Assembly: GCF_000025265.1 (NCBI RefSeq)
Contig: NC_013739.1
Span: 3,162,001 to 3,226,000, forward strand
Direction: 5' to 3'
Length of the DNA stretch: 64,000 bases
Source: Conexibacter woesei DSM 14684
GTDB lineage: Bacteria; Actinomycetota; Thermoleophilia; Solirubrobacterales; Solirubrobacteraceae
In this document: in pieces, positions 32,101 to 39,922 of the stretch
Layout of the letters: the number at the start of each line of letters is the position of its first letter
Position numbering within the stretch: position 1 is the first letter of the stretch
Translations under genes and position numbers: made by a program
Notes under the pieces: model-generated
What the model was told of the DNA's origin: nothing
Database searches by the model: none
What the model saw: only the letters and a program-made list of their open reading frames with translations

Positions 32101-33046
32101 CCGGCGGCACCGGCGCGACGAACGTCGCGTCGGTCGTCGTGGCGATCCCGTCGGCGTTGAGCGCGACGACGCGGTAGTGGTACGTCGCGCCCGGGGTGAG
32201 CCCGCCGAGCGGGATCGAGAACGATCTGCTGCCGCTTCCGTTCACGGTGACCGGCGAGGTCGTCGTGTCGTACGCCGTGGTCAGCCCGTACTCGACGGTG
32301 ACGCTCGTCGTCTGACCGGCCGGGTCGACGGAGCCCTCGACGCGGGTCGGGCCGCTGCCGGGCACCGTCGCGGTGAGTCCGGTCGGCGGCTCCAGGTCGA
32401 CGAGTCTGAGGATGACGTTGTCGAGGTCGACATTGCCTGACGTGACCGCCGAGACGGCAGTCGTGAGGGCGACGTCGAGCGCGATTCTGTACGTGTGCCC
32501 GGCGACTACCGCGCTCGGCGGGACGTTCACTATCAACGAGCTGAACGTCGCCGAGGCGGCGGTCAGGGGAACCGTCGCGACCGTCGTCGATCTCGCGGGG
32601 TCCGTCACGTCGACGAGGCGCATTCTGAGGTTGAGGCTGCCGATCGCCAGGAGGCTCGCGATCTGCGGTCGCACGTCGACGAGCAGCGCCGCCTCGTCGA
32701 CTGCGGTGGCCGGCGCCGCGAAGCTCGGTGACGTCCACGTGATCGTGGTCGTCGAGAGGACGCCCAGGAGCGTGCCGAAGCCGTCGCGCAGGAACCCGTC
32801 TCCCGCGCCTCCGGCGCCGCCGGTCGCCTGGTAGCTCGGCGTCGCCGACGGGCACGTCACGCCCGGTATGCAGACGAGGCCGCCGTAGTCGACTGAGCTG
32901 CTCCAGCCGCCGTTGGTGGTCGCGAACGTGCGCGCCTCCGCCGGCTGCGGCTGGATCGTCGTCTGTGCGGCGGCGGCCATGCCGCCGTGCACGAAGCAGA
33001 GCGCGAGCGCGAGCAGCGCGACGCGCACCACATGTCTCCCTGACAT
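29141..33046 (-). CDS. large secreted protein with tandem Ig-like repeats
   Basis: A 1301-residue exported protein. Signal peptide (1-27); residues 30-215 a beta-sandwich resembling carbohydrate-binding jelly rolls; 215-310 a fibronectin type III domain; 312-1045 eight or nine tandem Ig-like modules of about 92 residues (each with SRDRTV, ATIEVLD, SGGxGSVTLPD and QTDAAGNSAT blocks); 1047-1100 a Gly/Ser linker; 1100-1301 a basic beta-rich terminal domain with two Cys. No LPxTG or membrane anchor. ATG 33046 fits AGGAGG 8 bases upstream; GTG 33052 is too close to it. Probably a surface or adhesive protein. Confidence 0.85.
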   Translation of the reverse strand: MSGRHVVRVALLALALCFVHGGMAAAAQTTIQPQPAEARTFATTNGGWSSSVDYGGLVCIPGVTCPSATPSYQATGGAGGAGDGFLRDGFGTLLGVLSTTTITWTSPSFAAPATAVDEAALLVDVRPQIASLLAIGSLNLRMRLVDVTDPARSTTVATVPLTAASATFSSLIVNVPPSAVVAGHTYRIALDVALTTAVSAVTSGNVDLDNVILRLVDLEPPTGLTATVPGSGPTRVEGSVDPAGQTTSVTVEYGLTTAYDTTTSPVTVNGSGSRSFSIPLGGLTPGATYHYRVVALNADGIATTTDATFVAPVPPAGGPPVVSGAGNSRNRTATFTRDGTIVRATVEVLAAGGSTVLGSFDDADGDGSVAITLPDADGTYDVRVVRENDARLTSTSTPVQATLDRVGPDGSAIDLRVLPAVSSDTQRNVTFTPPVDAVRATAQVIDRSGNPVGAPVAAVGGTATVQIGPAEGDYRVRLTLEDAAGNPTVVTSDVVTLDETAPSAGGAPSVTGPGNSRDRTVRFDRDLTTLTATIEVVDSGGRVVATAPVGLLSDTGTVTLPDRDGDYGVRVRQTDLAGNSATTASTPVTLDRVAPNPGPAPTVIGADSSRDRDVSFQRAADATSATIEVVDRGGSVVASAGVPSGGSGRVTLPDADGDYTIRVRQTDAATNSATSPGTPVTLDRSGPDAGPAPAVTGPGNSRDRTVAFTRAPDADRVAIEVLDSGGRLLSSTDVPSGGSGSITLPDADGGYDVRVRQTDAVGNSATTPNTPVTLDRQPPAAGPAPTVTGADTALLRDVAFTRAPDADRATIEVLDGGGRVVATADVPSGGRGSVTLPDTDGSYDVRVTQTDAAGNSAVTPTTPVVLDRGAPDPGDAPTITGAGNSRDRTVEFRRAPDAARATIEVLDGGGRVVATADVPAGGRGSVRLPAVDGVYFVRVRQADAGGISAVTPTTDTTLDTSPPDPGDAPTVSGTADALTVTFRRAPDAASATIEVLDANGNVVARVPVPSGNSGVVDLPDTPGLYGIRVVQTDAAGNSATTPTTNVRRLAGGDGGGDDGGRGGGGRGGSGGGGSGGSGGSGGTGSGGGGGGSGGRGGGSGDGALPLTDPGQFGTILRQCFGGDVVVTDVTARGARVQVRGLTLYAPGTAVSIVDLSGRRVGQGTTDASGRFAAAVTAPRSASARLRGGYRAVVGRTRSPAVRLRRANVVTGLSVSGSTITIRGRVDLARLGSVKRVRAYGGAGAAACTNSKLLRPIGKTLVNRRTGAYQLRVRAPAGTGRLVLRTRVFGSKLASRSSFLVR
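29910..32130. repeat. tandem Ig-module repeats, about 276-280 bp period
   Basis: The junction encoding TLDR (plus strand CGGTCGAGCGT) recurs near 30720, 30998, 31270 and in altered form near 30446 and 31553, a period of roughly 272-283 bases. Copies in the middle are more alike than those at the ends. Prone to in-frame copy-number change by recombination. Confidence 0.8.
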
Positions 33047-33240
33047 GGGCACTTCCTCCTGGTCGTCGTTCCCCTGCGGAGCGCAGCCCTCCTGGCCGCG
33101 CCAAGCAACAACGAACAGAGCATTACAGGCACATCACCACAAACCGAGTGTTTGGATGCCTACTTTCAGTACTCCGGAAATCCCGAGTAATGGAGAAGCG
33201 CTAAACCTCTACAAACCTCACTATGAATTGCTGAACCGCT

Positions 33241-33270
33241 GGACGGGTGACGTAGTCGACGTCCCCGTCC
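33241..33270 (-). terminator. hairpin terminator after the HtaA gene
   Basis: GGACGGG-T-GACGT pairs with ACGTC-CCCGTCC: a 12-bp stem with one bulged T and a 5-base loop, 19 bases after the stop of the minus-strand HtaA gene. The rest of the gap to the Ig-repeat gene (33047-33240) is noticeably A+T-richer than its surroundings and should hold that gene's promoter, but I cannot assign a convincing -35/-10. Confidence 0.65.
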
Positions 33271-33289
33271 AGGGTCGTTCTGCAACGAA

Positions 33290-36274
33290 TCAGCCGCGCT
33301 TGGGTCCGATCAGCCTGACGCTGACGGCCTTCACGGTCGTGCGAGGCCCGGCCGTCGTGACGACCCGCAGCGTCACGCGCGTGCTGCGACGGGCCAGTCG
33401 CGCCGCGGCGCGCTTGCTCAGCCGCACGCGCACGTTCCCGCGCGCGCCCGCCTTCAACCGCTTGGGCGCGAGCACCTGCGCCGTGTAGAGACGGCCGCCG
33501 ATCCGCACGCGCACCCGCGCGGGTACCTTCACCGTGCACGCCCCGGCGCCGCTGCCGCAGGCGACCGTCGCGACGCGCGCGATCCGGTTGCGGCCGACCG
33601 CCTGCGCTCCTCTGACCGCGGCGATCGCGGCGGCGGCCGGCTTCCGGGCCGGCTTCCGCACCGGTGTGGGCGTGGGCGCCGGCTGCGCCGGCGGCGCCGG
33701 CCGTCCGACCGGCGGCGGCACCGACGTTCGCGGCTCCTCGGTCGAGTACGCGACGTCGATCGAGAGCGGATCGAGCGCCGTCCCGGCCGGGTAGAACGCG
33801 GCGAACGCCGGCGCCCCGTTCGCGGTCAGTGCCGCCGGCAGCTCGCGCCAGCCGAGCCGGCCGCCGGCGACCGCCGGACCGGCGGCGGGCGTGCCGAGGT
33901 CGACCCGCGCGAGGTCGACGCCGGTGAACTGCTCGACGACGCCGCCGCTGAGCGACTTGCTGGAGACGTCGGCGTGCAGCGTCGCGACGCCGCCGTCGAT
34001 CTCCAGGCGCGGCCGCGCGATCGTCAGGTCGAGCTGTCCCGCGTGGCCGCTGAAGCGGACGCTGCCGCCGAAGCGCAGCGTCGCGCGCCCGCTCGCCGGG
34101 TCGTACGTCCCGCCGTCGGCGGCGAAGCGGAACGTGCCGTCGCCGTTGGCGGTGGCGCCGCCGCCGGTCGTGATGGCGCCGTGCGCGATCGGTCCGCCGA
34201 CATATCTGCGGAACGACGCCTTGACGCCCCAGTCGAGCGCGCCGCCGGTGATCCAGACGCGTCGGTCGAGCCCTCCGGTCGCGTAGTCGACCGTCAGCGT
34301 CGCCGGCTCGCTCGCGTGCGAGCCAACCGCGTTGGTGAAGATCGCGCGGTAGGCGGTTCTGCTGGTGCCGGTCGCACCGTCGACGGTGAGCGTCGTGCCG
34401 GTCGCGCCGGCGCCGGGGACGTCCTCCCAGGCGCCGCCTGGCGCCTTCGCCTGCCATCTGACGGTCGGCGCGGGCGTGCCGCTCGCGGTCGTGGTGAACG
34501 TCGCCTGCGGCGCCGGCTGGGCGGGGGAGACGGTGACGGTCGCGTCGTCCGGCTGCGCGCTGACCGTCGGCGAGACGTGCCGCGAGATCCGCCGCACGAC
34601 GCTGTCGCCGCCGTCCAGTGCCCAGAGCGCGTCGCCGTCCGCGGTGCGGATCGCCGCCTCGATGCGTGCGCTCGCGGGCAGGTCGAGCGTGAGCGGGTTG
34701 ACGTGCTGGGTGTCGGCTGCGACGACGGAGATGCTGCGCGGCGCGATTGCGCCGATCAGGTCTCCGCTCGCGCCGTCGGTCCCGAACCAGCGCATCGCGG
34801 GACCGAACGCGATCGTGGCACCGGTCTCCCAGCCGGTGGTGGTGCGCGTCAGCAGCGTCGGATTGATCGACGAGCCGACGATTCTGCCGACCCAGATGCG
34901 TCTGCCGTCGTCGGAGACCTGGAGCCGGATCGTCGCGCCGTCGAACGTCGCGACCGGCGTCGGGTCGAGCGTGTAGGGGTCGCCCGCGCCGCTGTTCGGA
35001 GTGAGCCGGCGGACGGTGCTCTGCGAGCCCGTCGCGAGGTAGACGTCGCCGGTCGTCTCGTCGACGTCGACGCCGCTGCCGCCGTAGGCGTCGAACGAGA
35101 ACGTCTGCAGCAGCGCCATCGTCGCCGCGCGGCCGTCGATCACGAAGAGGTGGCCGCCGAGCCGCTCGGAGACGAGCACGCGGCCGCTTCTCTGGTCGAC
35201 CGCGAGCTCCGGCAGCGACATGCCGCGTTCGCCGCCCGGGATCGTGAACCTCGTCACGGTGCGGGCCGCGACGTCGACGCGGTTGAGCACGAGCGGGCCG
35301 TTGCCCCAGCCGGCCGCGACCGTGTACGCGACGTTGCGCTGCTCGTCGACCGCGAGTCCGCCGACGGCGGCGTCGAGCCCGTCGATCGGCGTTCCGACGC
35401 GCGTCAGCGTCGCCTCGTCGACGACGGTCAGCCTGCCGCCGCGACCGTCGAGCGCCAGCAGCTGCCGCGCGGTCGCGTTGCGGGCGAAGGACGGGTAGGA
35501 GTGGTAGCCCATCGGGTCGCCGGTGCTGTCGGCGACGCTGCTCGGCACACCCGCGGCGGCGCCGGTCGGCTGCCACCGCACGGTGCCGGCAGGCGTCCAC
35601 GTCTCGCCGGGGGCGACGTCGGGCTTGCCGCCCGGGCCGTCGTAGGTGAAGGTGAACGGGTCGAGTGCCTGGCCCGCCTCGTAGAAGCTCGCGAACGGCT
35701 GGACGCCGGCGGCCGTCAGCGCCGTCGGGAGCGCCGACCAGGTCGTCGTCGGCGGCGTGATCGCGGGATCTCTGCCGCTGACGTCGACCGTTGCGAGGTG
35801 GACGTCGCCGTAGTCGGTCGGCGTGCTGCCGCCGAGCGGCCGGCTTCTCATCGCGACGAACAGCTTCGCGCCGGTCGGCCGGATCTCGACGCGCGGTCTG
35901 GCGAAGGTGAGGTCCAGCTCGCCGGCATGGGCGCTGAAGTGGACCGAGCCGGCGAACGCGACGACCGTCGTCTTCGTCGCGGCGTCGTAGCTGCCGCTCG
36001 TCACCGGGAAGCGGAAGCTGCCGTCGGCGTTTCTGGTCGCGCCATCGGCGAGCGTGATCCCGGACGCGCCGACGTAGGTGCGGAACGACTGCTTGAGGCC
36101 CCAGTCGGCGTAGCCCGCACTGATCGGGACGGGCGGATCGGCCGCGCGCGCGGCGACGGCGGGGAAGAGCAGGACGAGCGCAGCGAGCGCGAACGCGAGC
36201 GCGAGCGACGCGGCGAGGCCGGCGCGTGCGCGTACGGGCGCACACCGGCCTCCCGGCGGAACGGGGATGTGCAC
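33290..36274 (-). CDS. secreted HtaA-domain haem-binding protein with beta-propeller
   Basis: A 994-residue exported protein. Signal peptide (1-45); HtaA domain 1 (about 54-215, GYADWGLKQSFRTYVG ... SVHFSAHAGELDLTFARP); a beta-propeller-like region (255-560, repeated blade motifs such as VYLATG and IWVGRIVG); an Ig-like domain (560-660); HtaA domain 2 (670-830, ALDWGVKASFRRYVGG ... SVRFSGHAGQLDLTIARP); a Lys/Ala linker and a basic beta-rich tail (873-994). HtaA domains bind haemin in corynebacteria, using a Tyr like that in SFRxYVG. GTG start with AGGAG just upstream. No C-terminal membrane anchor. Two iron boxes precede it. Confidence 0.88.
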   Translation of the reverse strand: MHIPVPPGGRCAPVRARAGLAASLALAFALAALVLLFPAVAARAADPPVPISAGYADWGLKQSFRTYVGASGITLADGATRNADGSFRFPVTSGSYDAATKTTVVAFAGSVHFSAHAGELDLTFARPRVEIRPTGAKLFVAMRSRPLGGSTPTDYGDVHLATVDVSGRDPAITPPTTTWSALPTALTAAGVQPFASFYEAGQALDPFTFTYDGPGGKPDVAPGETWTPAGTVRWQPTGAAAGVPSSVADSTGDPMGYHSYPSFARNATARQLLALDGRGGRLTVVDEATLTRVGTPIDGLDAAVGGLAVDEQRNVAYTVAAGWGNGPLVLNRVDVAARTVTRFTIPGGERGMSLPELAVDQRSGRVLVSERLGGHLFVIDGRAATMALLQTFSFDAYGGSGVDVDETTGDVYLATGSQSTVRRLTPNSGAGDPYTLDPTPVATFDGATIRLQVSDDGRRIWVGRIVGSSINPTLLTRTTTGWETGATIAFGPAMRWFGTDGASGDLIGAIAPRSISVVAADTQHVNPLTLDLPASARIEAAIRTADGDALWALDGGDSVVRRISRHVSPTVSAQPDDATVTVSPAQPAPQATFTTTASGTPAPTVRWQAKAPGGAWEDVPGAGATGTTLTVDGATGTSRTAYRAIFTNAVGSHASEPATLTVDYATGGLDRRVWITGGALDWGVKASFRRYVGGPIAHGAITTGGGATANGDGTFRFAADGGTYDPASGRATLRFGGSVRFSGHAGQLDLTIARPRLEIDGGVATLHADVSSKSLSGGVVEQFTGVDLARVDLGTPAAGPAVAGGRLGWRELPAALTANGAPAFAAFYPAGTALDPLSIDVAYSTEEPRTSVPPPVGRPAPPAQPAPTPTPVRKPARKPAAAAIAAVRGAQAVGRNRIARVATVACGSGAGACTVKVPARVRVRIGGRLYTAQVLAPKRLKAGARGNVRVRLSKRAAARLARRSTRVTLRVVTTAGPRTTVKAVSVRLIGPKRG

Positions 36275-36302
36275 GATTCTCCTGAGGTGTGGGGTAACCG
36301 AG

Positions 36303-36336
36303 TTAGGTCACCCTAAGACAAGTTAGGCGACCCTAA
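36303..36336. promoter_or_regulatory. two DtxR/IdeR-type iron boxes
   Basis: TTAGGTCACCCTAA (36303-36316) and TTAGGCGACCCTAA (36323-36336), each TTAGG-N4-CCTAA, spaced exactly 20 bases, two helical turns. This is the core of the known actinobacterial iron box. They lie 29-62 bases before the HtaA gene start and 77-110 bases before the divergent MFS gene. A TAGGGT hexamer on the minus strand falls within box 1, so repressor binding would cover the HtaA promoter. Confidence 0.8.
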
Positions 36337-36399
36337 CACAGCGGCCGGCGCGGGCGGGTTGCGGTGCAGACCGCCGAGCTGCCTGGCGCCGCCGGCCGC

Positions 36400-36405
36400 T
36401 AGCGT
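36400..36405 (+). promoter_or_regulatory. -10-like TAGCGT of the MFS gene
   Basis: TAGCGT ends 7 bases before GTG 36413. Its position supports that GTG as the start rather than ATG 36359. Confidence 0.45.
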
Positions 36406-36412
36406 CAGGCGG

Positions 36413-37684
36413 GTGCCCGCCGACGTGACCGCCGATCCGCCCGTCCGCCAGCTCGACCGGCGGCTCGTGCTGCTGCTGGCGGTCGCGACCGGCGCGGCGG
36501 TCGCGAACCTGTACTACGCGCAGCCGCTGCTGGACGTGATCGCAGCGAGACTCGGGACGAGCCCCGGAGTCGCCGGGCTGATCGTGACCGCGTCGCAGAT
36601 CGGCTACGCCGCCGGGCTCGTCTTCGTCGTCCCGCTCGGCGACCTCGTCGAGCGACGGCGGCTGGTCGTGCGGATGCTGATCGGCTGCGCCGTCGCGCTC
36701 GCCGCGTGCGCGCTCGCACCCGGGATAGCCGCGCTCGCGCTGGCGATCGTCGTCGTCGGCGTGACGTCGGTCGTCGCGCAGGTGCTGGTCCCGTTCGCGG
36801 GCGACCTCGCCGCCGACGACGAGCGCGGCCGCGTCGTCGGGACGATCATGAGCGGCCTGCTGATCGGCATCCTCGCCGCCCGCACGGTCAGCGGCTTCGT
36901 CGCCGAGCTGGCCGGCTGGCGCGCGATCTACGTGCTCGCTGCGGCGATGATGCTCGCCTGCGCCGCCGCCCTGCAGCGGATGCTGCCGGTGATCGCGCCA
37001 CGCGCCGTGACGCCGTACCGCGCGCTGCTGCGGTCGGTCGGCACGCTCGTGCGCGAGGAGCCGCTGCTGCGGCTGCGGATGGCGTACGGGATGCTCGGGA
37101 TCCTGACGTTCACGCTGCTGTGGACCGCCCTGACGTTCCTGCTCAGCGGCCCCGCCTACGGCTACTCCGAGGGGACGATCGGACTGTTCGGCCTCGCCGG
37201 GCTGATCGGCGCGGCCGCCGCGCAGGGCGCCGGCCGCCTCGCCGACCGCGGCCACGCGTCCGCCACGACCGTGCTGGGCTGGGTCGCGGTCCTCGTCGGC
37301 TGGATCCTCTGCGACCTCGGCGGCAGCTCGCTCGTCGCGCTGATCGCGGGCGTGCTCGTGCTCGACGCCGGCGTGCAGGGCCAGCACATCACCAACCAGT
37401 CGCTGATCTACTCGCTCCGGCCGGAGGCGCGCAGCCGCCTGACGACCGCGTACATGGCCGGCAACTTCAGCGCCGCCGCGCTCGGCTCGGCACTCGCCTC
37501 CGCGCTCTGGAGCGTCGGCGGCTGGGACGCCGTCAGCATCGTCGGCGGTGCGACGGCCGTGATCGCGCTCGCGCTGTGGGGGATCGACCGCTGGCGGATC
37601 AGCCAGGCGGCCGCGGTCGCGCCGGCGCCGGTGCCGGCACCCGATCTGTCCGCGGCAACGCCGCGACCGCCGCGTCGCGGCTGA
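36413..37684 (+). CDS. MFS transporter
   Basis: A 423-residue, 12-segment major facilitator transporter. The loop 2-3 signature is present as PLGDLVERRRLVVRM, and the second half starts with TALTFLLSGPAYGYS after a cytoplasmic loop. NLYYAQPLLDVIA in segment 1 is typical of the YnfM/arabinose-efflux-like branch. Divergent from the iron-box HtaA gene, so it may be iron-controlled and could export a siderophore or drug; the substrate is unknown. Its 3' end overlaps the convergent MBL gene by 86 bases. Confidence 0.86.
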   Translation: MPADVTADPPVRQLDRRLVLLLAVATGAAVANLYYAQPLLDVIAARLGTSPGVAGLIVTASQIGYAAGLVFVVPLGDLVERRRLVVRMLIGCAVALAACALAPGIAALALAIVVVGVTSVVAQVLVPFAGDLAADDERGRVVGTIMSGLLIGILAARTVSGFVAELAGWRAIYVLAAAMMLACAAALQRMLPVIAPRAVTPYRALLRSVGTLVREEPLLRLRMAYGMLGILTFTLLWTALTFLLSGPAYGYSEGTIGLFGLAGLIGAAAAQGAGRLADRGHASATTVLGWVAVLVGWILCDLGGSSLVALIAGVLVLDAGVQGQHITNQSLIYSLRPEARSRLTTAYMAGNFSAAALGSALASALWSVGGWDAVSIVGGATAVIALALWGIDRWRISQAAAVAPAPVPAPDLSAATPRPPRRG

Positions 37685-38537
37685 CCGCCGCGATCTCGTC
37701 CGGGACCTCGCCGAGCCGCACGCGCGCCGTGAAGCCCAGCTCCGCGCCGAGCGGCTTGAAGAAGTCGTCGTAGTGCGTCGGCACGACGACACGCGGATCG
37801 AGCTTGCCGAGCACGCGCTCCCAGTAGCGCGGCGTCACGCTGCGCCCCGCGACGCCGGCGAGGAAGACGTCGACGCGCTCGGGCCGCAGCGCCTCGTCGA
37901 TCAGGTTCGCGCTGCCCTGGTGGTAGAAGGAGACGTCCGCGACCTCGATCCGGATGCCCCACACCTGGCCGCAGCGGTACGCGCCCATCCGCAGTCCGTC
38001 GAGCTGCTCGCAGGTCAGCTCGCCGGCCATCGGGACCTTGCGGCCGAACAGCAGCTTCGAGTGTCTGCTGGGGGTGAACGAGACGACGAACGGCCCCAGC
38101 TCGTAGCGGCGGTACGGCTCGACCTCGACCGCCAGCTCGCCGAGCCCGTGCAGCCGCATCAGCGTCCCGAGTGACGCCGACCCGTACGCGCGGCAGCCGA
38201 AGCGGCGGGCGATCGCGGGCGCGTCGACCGCGTGGTCGAAGTGCGTGTGGCCGACGAGCACACCGGCGACGCTCCCGCCCGCCGCGGCGCCCTCGCCGGC
38301 GCCCGCGTAGCGCTCGACCAGCGCCGGATCGGGCAGCGCGACGCGGCGCAGCAGCACGTCGCGCAGCGGGATCCGCGAGACGTACGGGTCGACGAACAGC
38401 GCGACGCCGTCGTACGTCAGCCGGTAGCCCGAGACGCCGAGCCAGTCGACCGTCAGGCCCGCCGGGAGCGCGAGCGGGACGCGCTCCAGCTCGCGCAGCG
38501 CGGCGACGTCGTCGGAGGCGGCGCCGGAGCCGGCCAT
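37599..38537 (-). CDS. MBL-fold metal-dependent hydrolase
   Basis: A 312-residue metallo-beta-lactamase-fold protein. The metal motif is VGHTHFDHAVDA; other likely ligands are SRHSKLLF and VPTHYDDFFKPLG. The N-terminal WLGVSGYRLTYDGVALFVDP is typical of the lactonase-like COG2220 branch. Overlaps the MFS gene tail to tail and is the second gene of a pair: its ATG is 4 bases after the stop of the ADC-like gene. Confidence 0.83.
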   Translation of the reverse strand: MAGSGAASDDVAALRELERVPLALPAGLTVDWLGVSGYRLTYDGVALFVDPYVSRIPLRDVLLRRVALPDPALVERYAGAGEGAAAGGSVAGVLVGHTHFDHAVDAPAIARRFGCRAYGSASLGTLMRLHGLGELAVEVEPYRRYELGPFVVSFTPSRHSKLLFGRKVPMAGELTCEQLDGLRMGAYRCGQVWGIRIEVADVSFYHQGSANLIDEALRPERVDVFLAGVAGRSVTPRYWERVLGKLDPRVVVPTHYDDFFKPLGAELGFTARVRLGEVPDEIAAVSRDAAVAALPRTDRVPAPAPARPRPPG

Positions 38538-38541
38538 CGCC

Positions 38542-39282
38542 TCAGCGCGGCGCGCCGAACGTCATGCGCGCGTCCGGCAGGACGGCGCCGCGGTGGGTGC
38601 CCGACAGCAGCCACGCCGGCAGCGACGGGCCGTCGCTGCGCACCTCGACGGTCGCCAGCTGCGCACGGCCGGCGAGCGAGATCGGGATGTCCAGCTCGCG
38701 GCCGCCGGGCGCGAGCTGCACGTCGCGCAGCGGAAGGCGGACGGGCAGCCGCCGCCGGCGCGGCGACACCTCCGCCGCGACCGACCAGGCGCTGCTCCCG
38801 TGCGTGCCGTCGCCGCGGACGGAGAACGCCGCGCGCCCGAGCTCGCCGGGGGCGGCCGTCCACTCGAACGCGGCGAGCGCCTTCGGCAGCGCCCAGTTGG
38901 CGCGACCGCCGTGCAGCGAGGCGATCGAGTCGACCGCGATGAACGGCACGGTCGACGCGGGCAGCGGCGTGCGGGCGAGCAGGACGGGGGAGGCGAGCAC
39001 CTCGCTGTAGGGCCCGACCGGCGTGTCGAGATAGCGGATGAACGCGCCGATCGTGAGTGGGACGATCCGCTCGTCGCGCAGCTGCTGTGGCAGCAGCTCG
39101 GCCGCGCCGGGGCTCGCGGCGTGCATCCACAGGACCGCCTGCACGCGCGTCCGCCACGGCGCCGGCGGCGACGTGCTCGGCAGGCGCGAGGCGAGCGCGT
39201 CGCCGAGGACGCACTCGGGCACGCCGTCGACCTGCTGCAGCGGGTGCGTGGGCGATTCGGGCAGGCCGGCCGTGCGGGTCAC
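38542..39282 (-). CDS. acetoacetate-decarboxylase-like protein
   Basis: A 246-residue ADC-fold protein. PPAPWRTRVQAVLWMHAA, VGPYSEVLASPVLLA, FIAVDSIASLHGGRANWALP and KALAAFEW correspond to the blocks of the acetoacetate decarboxylase-like family. The catalytic Lys of true decarboxylases is not clearly in its motif, so this may be one of the non-decarboxylating members. GTG 39282 (or GTG 39300) is the likely start because PPAPW is the family N-terminus; no ATG fits. Forms a pair with the MBL gene. Confidence 0.68.
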   Translation of the reverse strand: MTRTAGLPESPTHPLQQVDGVPECVLGDALASRLPSTSPPAPWRTRVQAVLWMHAASPGAAELLPQQLRDERIVPLTIGAFIRYLDTPVGPYSEVLASPVLLARTPLPASTVPFIAVDSIASLHGGRANWALPKALAAFEWTAAPGELGRAAFSVRGDGTHGSSAWSVAAEVSPRRRRLPVRLPLRDVQLAPGGRELDIPISLAGRAQLATVEVRSDGPSLPAWLLSGTHRGAVLPDARMTFGAPR

Positions 39283-39321
39283 ATCCGCACCATCGCACAC
39301 CGCCCCGGCCGCCTGCGACGC

Positions 39322-39327
39322 TAGGGT
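39322..39327 (+). promoter_or_regulatory. -10-like TAGGGT of the DUF1707 gene
   Basis: TAGGGT ends 7 bases before ATG 39335, with no ribosome-binding site. Confidence 0.45.
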
Positions 39328-39334
39328 GCCGAAG

Positions 39335-39922
39335 ATGACGGACCCTGGCATCCGCGCCTCCGACGGCGAGCGCGAAGAGACGATCGAGCGGCTGCGCGCG
39401 GCCGCCGGTGAGGGGCGGCTGACGCTCGAGGAGCTGACCGACCGGATCGAGACGGCGAGCGGCGCGAGCACGCGCGGGCAGCTCGACGAGCTGACGGGCG
39501 ACCTGCCGGCGTTCGGAGACCCCGGCGGCCAGGTCGTGACGACCGTCCCGGCGCGCAACAGCGCGCTCTTCGGCGACCACAAGCGCGACGGTCAGTGGCA
39601 GCTGCCGGCGGTGAGCAGATGGGACTCGATCTTCGGCGACGTGAAGCTCGACCTGCGCGAGGCACGGGTCCCCGCCGGCGAGATCGTCATCGACGTGCGG
39701 ACGTTCTTCGGCGACGTCGAGCTGCTCGTGCCCGAGGGAGTCCTCGTCGAGGTCCGCGCGAAGGCGTTCCTCGGCGACGTCAAGCAGGACGCCGGGATGG
39801 CCGGTCCGGCCGGCGCACCGCGGATCGTGCTGACCGGCACGACGGTCTTCGGCGACGTGCGCGTGCGCGCGAGACGGCTGCGCGAACGGCTCGCGGCACG
39901 CCTGCGGAGAGCAGCGCAATGA
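39335..39922 (+). CDS. DUF1707 protein with LiaF-like C-terminal domain
   Basis: A 195-residue protein. Residues 5-60 are a DUF1707 (SHOCT-like) module: RASDGEREETIERLRAA, GRLTLEELTDRIETA and TRGQLDELTGDLP. Residues 80-185 repeat an SIFGDVKLDLREA / TFFGDVELLVPEG / FLGDVKQDAG / VFGDVRVRARR pattern, the short beta-helix-like repeat of cell-wall-stress (LiaF C-terminal / DUF2154-like) proteins. No membrane segment. Its stop overlaps the start of dTMP kinase (ATGA), an unexpected coupling. Confidence 0.82.
   Translation: MTDPGIRASDGEREETIERLRAAAGEGRLTLEELTDRIETASGASTRGQLDELTGDLPAFGDPGGQVVTTVPARNSALFGDHKRDGQWQLPAVSRWDSIFGDVKLDLREARVPAGEIVIDVRTFFGDVELLVPEGVLVEVRAKAFLGDVKQDAGMAGPAGAPRIVLTGTTVFGDVRVRARRLRERLAARLRRAAQ

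Noticed and set aside
33047-33052. GTG 33052 as start of the Ig-repeat protein
   Set aside because: AGGAGG lies only two bases before it, whereas ATG 33046 is correctly spaced at eight.
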